Source: Pandoraea terrae
GTDB lineage: Bacteria; Pseudomonadota; Gammaproteobacteria; Burkholderiales; Burkholderiaceae
Direction of reading: 5' to 3'
NCBI RefSeq assembly: GCF_902459695.1
Contig: NZ_CABPRZ010000004.1
Coordinates: 282,106-346,105 of the forward strand
Length of the DNA: 64,000 bases
In this document: positions 42,678-51,113 of the stretch, piece by piece
How positions within the stretch are numbered: the stretch's first letter is position 1
How the letters are laid out: each line of letters opens with the position of its first letter
Notes under the pieces: model-generated
What the model was told of the DNA's origin: nothing
The model's input: the letters and a program-made list of their open reading frames with translations, nothing else
Database searches by the model: none
Made by a program: the position numbers and the translations under genes

Positions 42678-43568
42678 TCAGGCGTCGAGCTGGCGCTTGA
42701 GCATCTCGCGGAATTTCTGTACCAGCGGGTCCTTGGCGCGCCCGCGCCGCAGCGCAAGCGAGAACGGCGCCTGATAGCCATACGTCGCGGGAATGAGCGC
42801 CCGCAGCCGCCCCTGCTCGACCCACGGCTGCGCGAAATGCTCGGGCAGGAAGCCGATATAGGCGCCGGACAGGATCAGGATCAGCTGGCCCTCCATGTTG
42901 TCGACCGTCGCCTCGGTGCGTTTAAAGCCGTGCCGCACGAGTTCCACCTGGTTCCAGTACGCCCGCCCCACCATCCGTTGCAGGCTGATCTCTTCCTGTG
43001 AAATTTGCTGCGCCTCGAACAACGGATGCGCATTACTGCAATACAGCCAGTGTTGTTCGCGATACAGCGGTTGGTAAAGCAGTCCGTTCATACGCAATTG
43101 GAATGCGCCGATCGCCAGGTCGAGACGATTGCTCAACACGCTCAGCTGCAGCTCGTAAGGGCTTTGCACGTGCAGATGCAGGTGAACGGCCGGATGTTCG
43201 CGCGCAAATGCACCGATCACGTCGGACAGCGGCAGCGATTTGTCGGTAACGGTGGCGTCGAGCACGCCGAGCTTGAGACTGCCGCGCAACTCGCCCCGCA
43301 GCCCCGCCGCATATCGCTCGAACCCCTCGACTTCCCCGAGCAGGCGCAATGCCTCGCGATGAAACTCTTCGCCTTTGACCGTCAGGCTGAAGCCGCCTCG
43401 CCCGCGATGGCACAGCACGACGCCGACCAGCGATTCCAGTTGACTCATGTAGGTGCTGATCGCCGACGTCGACAGGTTCAGCTCCTGCTGGGCGTTGGCA
43501 AATCCCTGATGACGCACCACACAAGTGAAGATGCGCAGCAGGCGAGCGTCTGGAATGACAGTAGACAA
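42678..43568 (-). CDS. LysR family regulator, divergent from the ureohydrolase gene
   Basis: A 296-aa regulator with N-terminal HTH (ANAQQELNLSTSAISTYMSQLE) and C-terminal effector domain. I prefer the TTG at 43568 with GGAG six bases upstream; the GTG at 43637 has no ribosome site and adds 23 residues. It lies convergent with the fused transporter gene and divergent from the guanidinobutyrase-like gene. The dyad in its promoter recurs upstream of the transporter operon, so this protein is the probable activator of both uptake and hydrolysis. Its place resembles GbuR next to gbuA in Pseudomonas. Confidence 0.85.
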   Translation of the reverse strand: MSTVIPDARLLRIFTCVVRHQGFANAQQELNLSTSAISTYMSQLESLVGVVLCHRGRGGFSLTVKGEEFHREALRLLGEVEGFERYAAGLRGELRGSLKLGVLDATVTDKSLPLSDVIGAFAREHPAVHLHLHVQSPYELQLSVLSNRLDLAIGAFQLRMNGLLYQPLYREQHWLYCSNAHPLFEAQQISQEEISLQRMVGRAYWNQVELVRHGFKRTEATVDNMEGQLILILSGAYIGFLPEHFAQPWVEQGRLRALIPATYGYQAPFSLALRRGRAKDPLVQKFREMLKRQLDA

Positions 43569-43643
43569 GCGAGGCTCCGTCTGGCGGAAAGTGGGCTGGA
43601 ACGCGGCTTGGCCATGGCCTTCGATGCCGCAGCGCACCGCGAT

Positions 43644-43671
43644 ACTTTAGAAATACCTGAACTGAATATTT
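43644..43671. promoter_or_regulatory. Shared LysR-type operator, copy 2
   Basis: The 28 bases beginning ACTTTAGAAATACCTGAACT match copy 1 (40046-40073) at 22 positions; the core is TTTAG-N11-CTGAA. It lies 80 bases upstream of the ureohydrolase ATG and 76 bases upstream of the divergent LysR start. Confidence 0.65.
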
Positions 43672-43750
43672 TGCGCCAGCCATTTTTCATGGTTTGCGGC
43701 CGCGCCATGATGCATCACGTAAGACATGTTGACGACAGGTGAACATCGCT

Positions 43751-44701
43751 ATGGAAAAGACTCTCCACCAACCGCTCGGCGGTCATGAGATGCCGCGCTT
43801 CGGCGGCATCGCAACCATGCTCCGGCTGCCGCATCTGCCCTCGCCCGAGGGACTCGACGCCGCGTTTGTCGGCGTGCCGCTCGATATCGGTACGTCGCTG
43901 CGTGCCGGCACCCGCTTCGGGCCGCGCGGCATCCGCGCGGAATCGGTGATGATCCGCCCGTACAACATGGCGACGGGCGCCGCGCCGTTCGATTCGCTGT
44001 CGGTGGCGGACATCGGCGACGTGGCCATCAATACTTTCAATCTGCTTGATGCAGTACGCATCATCGAGCAGGCGTACGATCGCATTCTCGAACACGGCGT
44101 GGTGCCGCTCACCTTGGGTGGAGACCATACCATCACGCTGCCGATCCTGCGTGCGATCAAGCGCAAGTACGGCAAAGTCGGTCTCGTGCACGTCGACGCG
44201 CATGCCGACGTCAACGATCACATGTTCGGCGAGAAGATCGCGCACGGCACGACGTTCCGCCGCGCGGTTGAGGAAGGACTGCTCGATTGTGACCGCGTGG
44301 TGCAGATCGGGCTGCGCGCACAGGGTTACACGGCCGACGATTTCAACTGGAGCCGGCGTCAGGGCTTTCGCGTGGTCCAGGCCGAGGAGTGCTGGCACAA
44401 GTCGCTTGAACCGTTGATGGCCGAGGTAAGGGAGAAGGTCGACGGCGGGCCGGTGTACCTGAGCTTCGACATCGATGGCATCGATCCGGCCTGGGCGCCC
44501 GGCACAGGCACGCCCGAGGTCGGCGGGCTGACGACTATCCAGGCCATCGAAATCATTCGCGGGTGCCATGGGCTCAACCTGATCGGCTGCGACCTGGTCG
44601 AGGTATCGCCGCCGTACGATACGACGGGCAATACGTCGCTGCTCGGTGCAAACTTGCTCTACGAGATGCTGTGCGTTTTGCCGGGTGTCGTGCGCCGTTA
44701 G
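43751..44701 (+). CDS. gbuA: Ureohydrolase, probable guanidinobutyrase
   Basis: A 316-aa binuclear manganese enzyme. The ligands are His126 (GGDHTIT), Asp149, His151 and Asp153 (VDAHADVND), and Asp240 and Asp242 (SFDIDGIDP). The family includes agmatinase, guanidinobutyrase and guanidinopropionase, which cannot be separated by these motifs. The length, the divergent LysR gene and the companion GabT/GabD genes favour 4-guanidinobutyrate hydrolysis to GABA and urea. The ATG at 43751 follows AGGTGA; a GTG 12 bases upstream is possible. Confidence 0.85.
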   Translation: MEKTLHQPLGGHEMPRFGGIATMLRLPHLPSPEGLDAAFVGVPLDIGTSLRAGTRFGPRGIRAESVMIRPYNMATGAAPFDSLSVADIGDVAINTFNLLDAVRIIEQAYDRILEHGVVPLTLGGDHTITLPILRAIKRKYGKVGLVHVDAHADVNDHMFGEKIAHGTTFRRAVEEGLLDCDRVVQIGLRAQGYTADDFNWSRRQGFRVVQAEECWHKSLEPLMAEVREKVDGGPVYLSFDIDGIDPAWAPGTGTPEVGGLTTIQAIEIIRGCHGLNLIGCDLVEVSPPYDTTGNTSLLGANLLYEMLCVLPGVVRR

Positions 44702-44723
44702 TTCACGCTGATTCGGGCTCGCA

Positions 44724-44776
44724 AACGTGCTCTGCCGGTCGGCTGGCAAGGTGCCAGACGACCGGCAGGGCGCGTT
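44724..44776. terminator. Long stem-loop between convergent gbuA and gabT
   Basis: AACGTGCTCTGCCGGTCG pairs with CGACCGGCAGGGCGCGTT (two G-T wobbles), then a G-A mismatch, then CTGGC with GCCAG around a 5-base loop: about 23 pairs. A short TTT follows on the minus strand. It probably stops transcription from both sides. Confidence 0.7.
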
Positions 44777-44808
44777 CCCTCGGGGTTGCCAACCCGAAGG
44801 GTCGTTCG

Positions 44809-46071
44809 TCAGTCCGCGAGCGCGTCGACGAGGATGTCGAGCGCCTCGTTCATGAGCGTGTCGGAAATCGTCAACGGGAACAGGAAGCGAATGACGTTGC
44901 CGTAGGTACCGCAGCTCAGCAGCAACAGCCCCTTCTCAAGCGCGCGCGCCTGCACCCGCCGGGTAAAGTCCGCGTCGGGGCGGCCGTCGCGCCCGTTGAA
45001 CTCGACTGCGACCATCGCGCCCACGCCACGGATCTCGGCGATCTGCTGCACTTGCGGACGAACGCTTTCAAGCCGTGCCTTCAAACGTGCGCCCAATTCC
45101 GCGCCGCGTTCAATCAGGCGCTCTTCGTCCAGCACGTCGATCACGGCCAACGCGGCAGCCACCGCCACGGGATTGCCCGCGTAAGTCCCGCCGAGCCCGC
45201 CCGGCGCCGGCGCGTCCATGATCTCCGCACGGCCGCATACGGCCGACAGCGGCATGCCGCCTGCCAGGCTCTTGGCCATCGTCGTCAGGTCGGCGCACAC
45301 GCTGTAATGCGACATGGCGAACAGCTTGCCGGTCCGGCCGAAACCGGTCTGCACCTCGTCCGCGATCAGCAGGATGCCATGCTCGTCGCAAATGGCGCGC
45401 AGTCCGGCGACGAAGGCGTCCGGCGCAATGACGAAGCCGCCCTCGCCCTGTACCGGTTCGAAAATGATCGCCGCCACCCGCTTCGGATCGACGTCCGACT
45501 TGAACAAGTGCTGCAGCGCAGTCAGCGATTGCTCGACGGACACGCCATGCAGTGCGTTCGGATACGGCACGTGGTACACGTCCGCGGGGAACGGGCCGAA
45601 GCCGAGCTTGTAGGGGGCGACCTTGCCGGTCAGCGCCATGCCCATCATCGTGCGGCCGTGAAAGCCGCCGCCGAAGGCGATAACGGCAGGCCGTCCGGTG
45701 AACGCGCGCGCGATCTTCACGGCGTTCTCGACAGCCTCGGCGCCCGTGGTGAACAGGGCCGTTTTCTTGGCGAAGTCGCCAGGCGTGCGCTGGTTGATCG
45801 TTTCGGCAAGTTGCACGTAGCCGGCGTATGGCACGATCTGATAGGCGGTATGCGTGAATCGTTCGAGCTGCGCCTGGATCGCAGCCATCACGCGCGGGTG
45901 GCGGTGGCCGGTATTGAGCACGGCGATGCCGGCGGCGAAATCGATATAGCGCTTGCCTTCGACGTCCCACAGCTCGGCGTCGAGCGCGCGATCGGCGTAA
46001 AAATTGCACATCACACCCACGCCGCGCGGCGTGGCGGCGTCCTTGCGGCGCAGCAGTTCAGCGTTCGTCAT
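44809..46071 (-). CDS. gabT: 4-aminobutyrate aminotransferase GabT
   Basis: A 420-aa class III PLP aminotransferase that transfers the amino group of GABA to 2-oxoglutarate, giving succinate semialdehyde. TTGAEAVENAVKIAR binds the phosphate, EPVQGEGGF and ADEVQTGFGRTGKLF flank the cofactor, and Lys267 in TTMAKSLAGGMPLSAV forms the Schiff base. GGAGA precedes the ATG at 46071. The GabR-like MocR gene is divergent. It supplies the substrate of GabD encoded at 27.5 kb. Confidence 0.93.
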   Translation of the reverse strand: MTNAELLRRKDAATPRGVGVMCNFYADRALDAELWDVEGKRYIDFAAGIAVLNTGHRHPRVMAAIQAQLERFTHTAYQIVPYAGYVQLAETINQRTPGDFAKKTALFTTGAEAVENAVKIARAFTGRPAVIAFGGGFHGRTMMGMALTGKVAPYKLGFGPFPADVYHVPYPNALHGVSVEQSLTALQHLFKSDVDPKRVAAIIFEPVQGEGGFVIAPDAFVAGLRAICDEHGILLIADEVQTGFGRTGKLFAMSHYSVCADLTTMAKSLAGGMPLSAVCGRAEIMDAPAPGGLGGTYAGNPVAVAAALAVIDVLDEERLIERGAELGARLKARLESVRPQVQQIAEIRGVGAMVAVEFNGRDGRPDADFTRRVQARALEKGLLLLSCGTYGNVIRFLFPLTISDTLMNEALDILVDALAD

Positions 46072-46164
46072 GTCTTCTCCAGTCAGTGATCGCCCCGGGC
46101 CGGGGCACCGGCCGCGCCGGCCGTTCAATGAACGTCAGCACACGTCTGGAAAATTAACCGACGA

Positions 46165-46186
46165 TTGGTATCATTGATAGATCCAA
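46165..46186. promoter_or_regulatory. Candidate GabR operator between gabT and gabR
   Basis: TTGGTATC, ATT, GATA, then GATCCAA make an imperfect dyad within an AT-rich stretch of the 140-base divergent region. MocR regulators usually bind such sites between themselves and the gene they control. TTGGATCYA, its right half, recurs upstream of gabD. Confidence 0.5.
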
Positions 46187-46211
46187 ATATATTCATCTTC
46201 ATGGGGCCGCT

Positions 46212-47741
46212 TTGAAAGCCACGCTGTTATCCGAATTGCTGCTGGGTCGCCTGGAACATGCGTCGTCCCATGTCGCCGGCGCGCAGTCGCGGCATATGAA
46301 TCGGCAGGTCTACGACATCATTCGGCAGGAAATCCTCGCGGGCACGTTACCGGCCGGCAGCAAGCTGCCCGCATCGCGCCAACTCGCGACCGAGGTCGGC
46401 ATCTCGCGCAACACGGTACTGTTCGCGTACGAGCAATTGCTCGCGGAGGGATATGTGACCGCCGCGAGCGGCAGCGGCACTTTCGTCACGGATGTGTTTG
46501 CCGGCGAGGCCGGTGCGAGCTTGCGCCGCAAACGCGGCGACATGGGCTCGCCTGCACCGGCGCAAACGGCGCTTCCCTTGTCGCGACGCGGCGAGCAACT
46601 GGTCTCGAACGCCAGCGCGTCGATGCAGCAATGGGGCGCCTTCGTGCCGGGTGTGCCGGATGTGTCGCTGTTCCCCCATCACATCTGGGCCCGGCTGCTC
46701 AATCGCCATTGGCGCAACATGCCGCCCGCGCTGCTCACGTACGCGCCGCCCGGCGGCTATCTTCCCCTGCGCCGCGCCTTGAGCGAACATTTGCGCCTGG
46801 TGCGATCGGTGCGCTGCGAGCCCGAGCAGATCGTGCTGACGACCGGTATCCACCAGTCGCTGCATCTGATCGCCGCCCTGCTCGGAGACCGGGGCGATCA
46901 GGCGTGGATCGAAGACCCCGGCTATTGGGGCGCACGCGGCGTATTGCGCAGCGCCAGCATCGAGCCCGTGCCGATTCCCGTCGACGAGGAAGGCCTGGCG
47001 CCAAGCGCGAATCATTTTGCGCGAGCGCCCAAGTTCATCCTGGTTTCCCCCTCGCATCAGTACCCGCTCGGCATGGTGATGAGTCTGGCGCGCCGCCAGA
47101 TGGTGCTCGAGTATGCGCGCGAGCGGGACGTGTGGATCATCGAGGACGACTACGACAGCGAATTCCGCTTCGAAGGCAGGCCGCTGGCATCGCTGCAGGG
47201 GCTGGACAGCCATGATCGCGTCATCTACACCGGCACATTCTCCAAGACACTGTTCCCCGGCTTGCGCATGGGCTTTATGGTGCTGCCGAAAGGGCTCGCC
47301 GAGCGCTTTGCCACCGGCCTGTCGGAACTGTATCGCGAAGGTCAGCCGCATCAGCAGGCGGTGTTGGCCGACTTCATTGAACAGGGACATTACGCGTCGC
47401 ACGTGCGGCGCGTTCGGCAACGTTACGCCATCCGGCAGCGTCTGCTGCGCGAGGCCATTGCGCGGGAATTCGGCCCCGACTGGCCGACGTCGACACACGA
47501 GGCAGGGCTGCATCTCGTGCTGCACTTGCCGCCCGATTGCGACGACCAGGCGATCAGCGAAGCGGCCTTGCGCGAGGGGCTCGTCGCGCGTGCGCTGTCG
47601 CGCTACTACCATTCGCCAGAACGGGCGAGCCGCGGGCTGTTGCTCGGCTATGCCTGCGTACCGGACGACGCCATCGCGCCCGCGTTCGCACACCTGGCGG
47701 CAGTCATCCGGCCGGCGATCGCGTCTTGCGCGCGGCCGTGA
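46212..47741 (+). CDS. gabR: MocR/PdxR family regulator, GabR-like
   Basis: A 509-aa fusion of an N-terminal GntR-type winged HTH (about 28-95, SRQLATEVGISRNTVLFAYEQLL) and a C-terminal class I aminotransferase fold (about 130-500). Lys346 in TGTFSKTLFPGLRMGF is the PLP site and EDDYDSEFRF is typical. In GabR, GABA reacts with PLP and switches on gabT/gabD. It is divergent from gabT here. The start is a TTG at 46212 with GGGG upstream; the next ATG would cut into the DNA-binding domain. Confidence 0.88.
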   Translation: MKATLLSELLLGRLEHASSHVAGAQSRHMNRQVYDIIRQEILAGTLPAGSKLPASRQLATEVGISRNTVLFAYEQLLAEGYVTAASGSGTFVTDVFAGEAGASLRRKRGDMGSPAPAQTALPLSRRGEQLVSNASASMQQWGAFVPGVPDVSLFPHHIWARLLNRHWRNMPPALLTYAPPGGYLPLRRALSEHLRLVRSVRCEPEQIVLTTGIHQSLHLIAALLGDRGDQAWIEDPGYWGARGVLRSASIEPVPIPVDEEGLAPSANHFARAPKFILVSPSHQYPLGMVMSLARRQMVLEYARERDVWIIEDDYDSEFRFEGRPLASLQGLDSHDRVIYTGTFSKTLFPGLRMGFMVLPKGLAERFATGLSELYREGQPHQQAVLADFIEQGHYASHVRRVRQRYAIRQRLLREAIAREFGPDWPTSTHEAGLHLVLHLPPDCDDQAISEAALREGLVARALSRYYHSPERASRGLLLGYACVPDDAIAPAFAHLAAVIRPAIASCARP

Positions 47742-47748
47742 CGACGCC

Positions 47749-48552
47749 TCAATGCAAAATGCTACGGATGAAATCCGCGATGCGGCTGTCGCCCGGCGAT
47801 GACAGCAACGTTTCCGGACAGCCGGATTCGATGATGCGTCCGTCCGCGACGAAATGAATCGTATCGGCGAGCTTGCGCGCGAATGCCATTTCGTGGGTCA
47901 CGATGACGAGCGTCATGCCGGCCGCAGCGAGCCGGCGGATCGACTCGAGGATCTCGGCGACGAGTTCGGGATCGAGCGCCGACGTCGGCTCGTCGAACAG
48001 GATCAACTCGGGCTTCATCGCCATGGCGCGCGCGATCGCCACGCGCTGGCGCTGGCCGCCCGACAGGTGCTCGGGGTAGTAGTCGAGCCGCGCGCCAAGG
48101 CCGATCTCGGTCAGGATCACGCGCGCTTCCTCGATCGCCTGTTCGCGCGGCCGCCCCTGCACATGGATCGGCCCTTCAATGACGTTCTCGAGCACCGTGC
48201 GGTGGTTGAACAGGTTGAACTGCTGGAACACCATCGGCATGCGGCTGCGGGCCGCGCGCAGGCGCCGCTCAGGTGCGATGCGAAAACGGGCGCCATCGTG
48301 ATGGCAAAGTTGTTCGCCGGCGAATTGGATGGCGCCGGCCGATGGCGCTTCGAGGAAGTTCAGACAGCGCAGCAGTGTCGACTTGCCGCCGCCGCTTGGC
48401 CCGATCAGAAACGTGACCTCGCCGCGGCGGATGCGCAGATCGACGTGGTGGAGCACGGCGTGTTCGCCGTAGGATTTCTGCAGTCCATCGACCTGCAGCA
48501 CATAGTCATGCGCGACATTCGATGCACGCAAGTTGTTCGAAGCGGACATCAT
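47749..48552 (-). CDS. Polar amino acid ABC transporter ATPase (HisP/GlnQ type)
   Basis: A 267-aa ATPase with Walker A IGPSGGGKST, Q-loop MVFQQFNLFNHRTVLENV, signature LSGGQRQRVAIARAMAM and Walker B LFDEPTSALDPEL. Its ATG overlaps the permease stop (ATGA at 48549-48552). It completes a system with the permease and binding protein upstream. It is the only free-standing HisP-type ATPase in the island and could also energise the ATPase-less HisMQ permeases at 32.3-33.7 kb. Confidence 0.92.
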   Translation of the reverse strand: MMSASNNLRASNVAHDYVLQVDGLQKSYGEHAVLHHVDLRIRRGEVTFLIGPSGGGKSTLLRCLNFLEAPSAGAIQFAGEQLCHHDGARFRIAPERRLRAARSRMPMVFQQFNLFNHRTVLENVIEGPIHVQGRPREQAIEEARVILTEIGLGARLDYYPEHLSGGQRQRVAIARAMAMKPELILFDEPTSALDPELVAEILESIRRLAAAGMTLVIVTHEMAFARKLADTIHFVADGRIIESGCPETLLSSPGDSRIADFIRSILH

Positions 48553-49274
48553 GAGCGAACCTCCACGTGGACGCCGGCGGCGCCGGGCAGCGATTGGGTA
48601 CCCGACGAGGCGGGCCGTGTTGCCGGGGTCAGCCGCGCCTCCAGCCAGCGCACTGCGCGCGCGGCAAGGAAACTCATGAAGAAGTAGATCGCGGCGACCA
48701 TGAAGTAGGTCTGCATGCTCAGGAAGGTCTCGGAGATGATCATCGTGCCGTGGCGCAGCAACTCGTTGACGGCGATGAACGAGACCAGCGACGAGTCCTT
48801 GAGAAGCGAGATGAAATACCCGCCAATCGTTGGCAGTGCGATGCGTAACGCTTGCGGCAGGATCACGCGGCGATAGACCATGGTGCGCGACATGCCGATC
48901 GACAGGCCGGCTTCACGCTGGCCGCGGTCGAGCGAGATGATCGCGGCGCGGAACACCTCCGACAGATACGCGCCGAGGTTCAACGACAGGCCGAGCACGC
49001 CGGCGGAAAAGCCTTCGAGGGTGAGCCCGAGCTGCGGCAAGGTGAAGTAGATCACGAGCAGTTGCACGACGAGGGGTACGTCGCGCCATATCTCGACGTA
49101 TGCGCGCAGGGGCCAGTCGAGCCAGCGCCGGCCGGACAGGCGGCCGAGCGCGACGGCAAGGCCGATGACGAGGGCGCACGCCATGCTTGCGAACGACAGC
49201 TTGAGCGTCATCGCCGCGCCTTCGAGCAGGAAGGGCAGATAGCGCGGGAACAAGACAAAGAAGAATTCGTACAA
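48549..49274 (-). CDS. Polar amino acid ABC transporter permease
   Basis: A 241-aa HisM-type permease with about five helices, WRDVPLVVQLLVIYFTLPQLG and the EAA-like loop EAGLSIGMSRTMVYRRVILPQA. The start is a TTG at 49274 with AAGGAG six bases upstream; longer in-frame extensions have no ribosome site. Only one permease gene is present, so the membrane part is probably a homodimer. It is encoded between its binding protein and its ATPase. Confidence 0.88.
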   Translation of the reverse strand: MYEFFFVLFPRYLPFLLEGAAMTLKLSFASMACALVIGLAVALGRLSGRRWLDWPLRAYVEIWRDVPLVVQLLVIYFTLPQLGLTLEGFSAGVLGLSLNLGAYLSEVFRAAIISLDRGQREAGLSIGMSRTMVYRRVILPQALRIALPTIGGYFISLLKDSSLVSFIAVNELLRHGTMIISETFLSMQTYFMVAAIYFFMSFLAARAVRWLEARLTPATRPASSGTQSLPGAAGVHVEVRS

Positions 49275-49384
49275 GGCGGGCTCCTTGTGAGCGATGGCGG
49301 CGGGCGGGGCAACGGAGCAAGGGGACGATTGGCCGGACCGTGCGAGCGGTCCGGCGCTGGTCGCGCGACGTGTGTCGGCCGCGC

Positions 49385-50242
49385 TTACTGCTTGGTCAAC
49401 TTCGTCTGCTCGGGTGACCAAACCCCGTATTTCGTGAGGATCCGCTGACGCGTGCCGTCGGCCTCCATCGTGTCGAGCGCGTGGTTGACGGCATTGAGCA
49501 AGTCGCTGCACTCGCTGCGCACGGCGATGGCCGTGGTGCCGAAGCGATAGCTGACCTTCGCCTCGGCAGCCGCCCATTCGGGCTTGGGCGCATAGAAGAC
49601 CGGCTCACCGACGACACGCAGGTTCTTCATCTTTTCACGCTGGCCGTAGAGCGTGCCCTGATCAAGCAAGACGGCGTCGACCTGGCCGTTCTGCAGCGCC
49701 AGGAACGGTTCGCCAAACGTATTGAAGTCGAGCACGCGGCCAATCTTTCCGGCGTCGGCCATACGATGCGCGTTGAGCGAGTCGTTGGTGCCGAGCGTTG
49801 TGCCAACGGTCATCTTCTTCAATTGGTCGACGCTTCTGACAGCCGAGTCGTCCTTCACGATGAGCAGGTCGTACATCAGGAAATACGGCTTCGAGAACTG
49901 GATATTGGCGCTCTGCACGCGCTCCTGCGTGGCCGACATCGCCGACAGGATGATGTCCCAGCGGCGAGACTTGAGGCCCGGGATCAGCGTGGACCATTCG
50001 GTCACGACGTACTCGGTCTTGGGCACACCGATCCGTTGGCCGACCTCGCGCAGCAATTCGGCTTCGAAGCCGCCGTAGGTGCCGTCGGTATTGGTCCAGA
50101 CGAACGGCTTCGTGCCCATGAGGCCATTGCCCGAGCGCAGCACACCGGCTGCCTTTACGTCATCGAGACAACCGGCGTGGGCGACGCCGGCGAGCAGGGA
50201 AGCGAGGAGCATCGACACACCGGCCAGCACACGTGTTTTCAT
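49385..50242 (-). CDS. Amino acid ABC transporter substrate-binding protein
   Basis: A 285-aa SBP_bac_3 protein with a signal peptide (about 1-23, cleavage near AHA-GCL). KPFVWTNTDGTYGGFEAELL and SATQERVQSANIQFSKPYF are the pocket segments. GGAG precedes the ATG at 50242. It is 49 bases downstream of the dioxygenase gene on the same strand, so substrate uptake and oxygenation are probably co-expressed. Confidence 0.9.
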   Translation of the reverse strand: MKTRVLAGVSMLLASLLAGVAHAGCLDDVKAAGVLRSGNGLMGTKPFVWTNTDGTYGGFEAELLREVGQRIGVPKTEYVVTEWSTLIPGLKSRRWDIILSAMSATQERVQSANIQFSKPYFLMYDLLIVKDDSAVRSVDQLKKMTVGTTLGTNDSLNAHRMADAGKIGRVLDFNTFGEPFLALQNGQVDAVLLDQGTLYGQREKMKNLRVVGEPVFYAPKPEWAAAEAKVSYRFGTTAIAVRSECSDLLNAVNHALDTMEADGTRQRILTKYGVWSPEQTKLTKQ

Positions 50243-50291
50243 GAGAGGACTCCAGGGACGGGATGGGGCCAAGCCAAGCGGGGTGCACGCA

Positions 50292-51113
50292 TCACGCGCG
50301 GGCGCGATCGAGCACGACAGGGAAATCGGGGCCATCAAGGGGCTCGCCGTCTTTGAGCGTGAGGTGCGAGAGCGGCGGAGAACCTTTGCCATGGCGATCG
50401 ATGAAGACCGCGTCGTCGCCGACCCAGCGCGCCGAGAACACGCGGCGGCGGTGGCCGCCGGCAAGGTTGGCCGCCGCACCGTGCACGGTGCGGAAATCGA
50501 ACGCGACCGCATCGCCGGGCGCCATCGCCCACCGGCGGATCGTGTACTGGTCGCGTTGCCCTTCGATATCGGGCATCTCGGTCGCGTCATCGTTCTGATA
50601 GAGATCAGTGCCGTCGAAGCGCTTGGGCCGATGCAGCACATTCCAGCGATGCGAGCCCGCCACGCATTCGAGCGAGATTTCCTGTGCGACGGGATCGAGC
50701 GGAATCCACAAGCTCACGCTTTGCTCCCCGCCGACGCAGTAGTACGGCTTGTCGTGGTGCCACGGCGTGACAACCGACGTACCCGGCTCCTTGACGAGGA
50801 CGTGGTCGTGGAAGAAGCGCGCAACGCGCGAGCGCATCAACTGTGCGGCGAGCGCCGCGGCAGGCGAGCCGAAGACGAACTCGCGGAACGCCGGGATCCG
50901 TTGCCAGTTGCAAAGGTCCTGGAAGAACGGCGCGGAGCCGTCGGCAGGGTGGTATGTCCGCTCGAGCGGGCTAGGATCGGCCATCAACGCCGCGACGCCT
51001 TCGCGCAGCGGTTCGATCCAGTCGGCAAACACGCCGCGCAACACGACCACGCCTTCCCGGTCGAACTGCTCGACGAGTGCCGGCGGCAATGCCTGGGTTT
51101 CCACGACTGACAT
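50292..51113 (-). CDS. PhyH-type Fe(II)/2-oxoglutarate dioxygenase
   Basis: A 273-aa enzyme of the phytanoyl-CoA dioxygenase family. The iron ligands are His119 and Asp121 (TPWHHDKPYY) and the distal His211 (TVHGAA), with an Arg cluster about ten residues on (HRRR) to bind 2-oxoglutarate. These enzymes hydroxylate small molecules including amino acids. AAGGAGG precedes the ATG at 51113. It heads an operon with an amino acid ABC importer and is divergent from a HutC-type regulator. A basic amino acid or guanidino compound is a plausible substrate; that is inference from the neighbours. Confidence 0.82.
   Translation of the reverse strand: MSVVETQALPPALVEQFDREGVVVLRGVFADWIEPLREGVAALMADPSPLERTYHPADGSAPFFQDLCNWQRIPAFREFVFGSPAAALAAQLMRSRVARFFHDHVLVKEPGTSVVTPWHHDKPYYCVGGEQSVSLWIPLDPVAQEISLECVAGSHRWNVLHRPKRFDGTDLYQNDDATEMPDIEGQRDQYTIRRWAMAPGDAVAFDFRTVHGAAANLAGGHRRRVFSARWVGDDAVFIDRHGKGSPPLSHLTLKDGEPLDGPDFPVVLDRARA

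Noticed and set aside
44809..46071. Ornithine or acetylornithine aminotransferase
   Set aside because: The divergent GabR-type MocR gene and GabD in the same island favour 4-aminobutyrate as substrate, although sequence motifs alone do not exclude the others.
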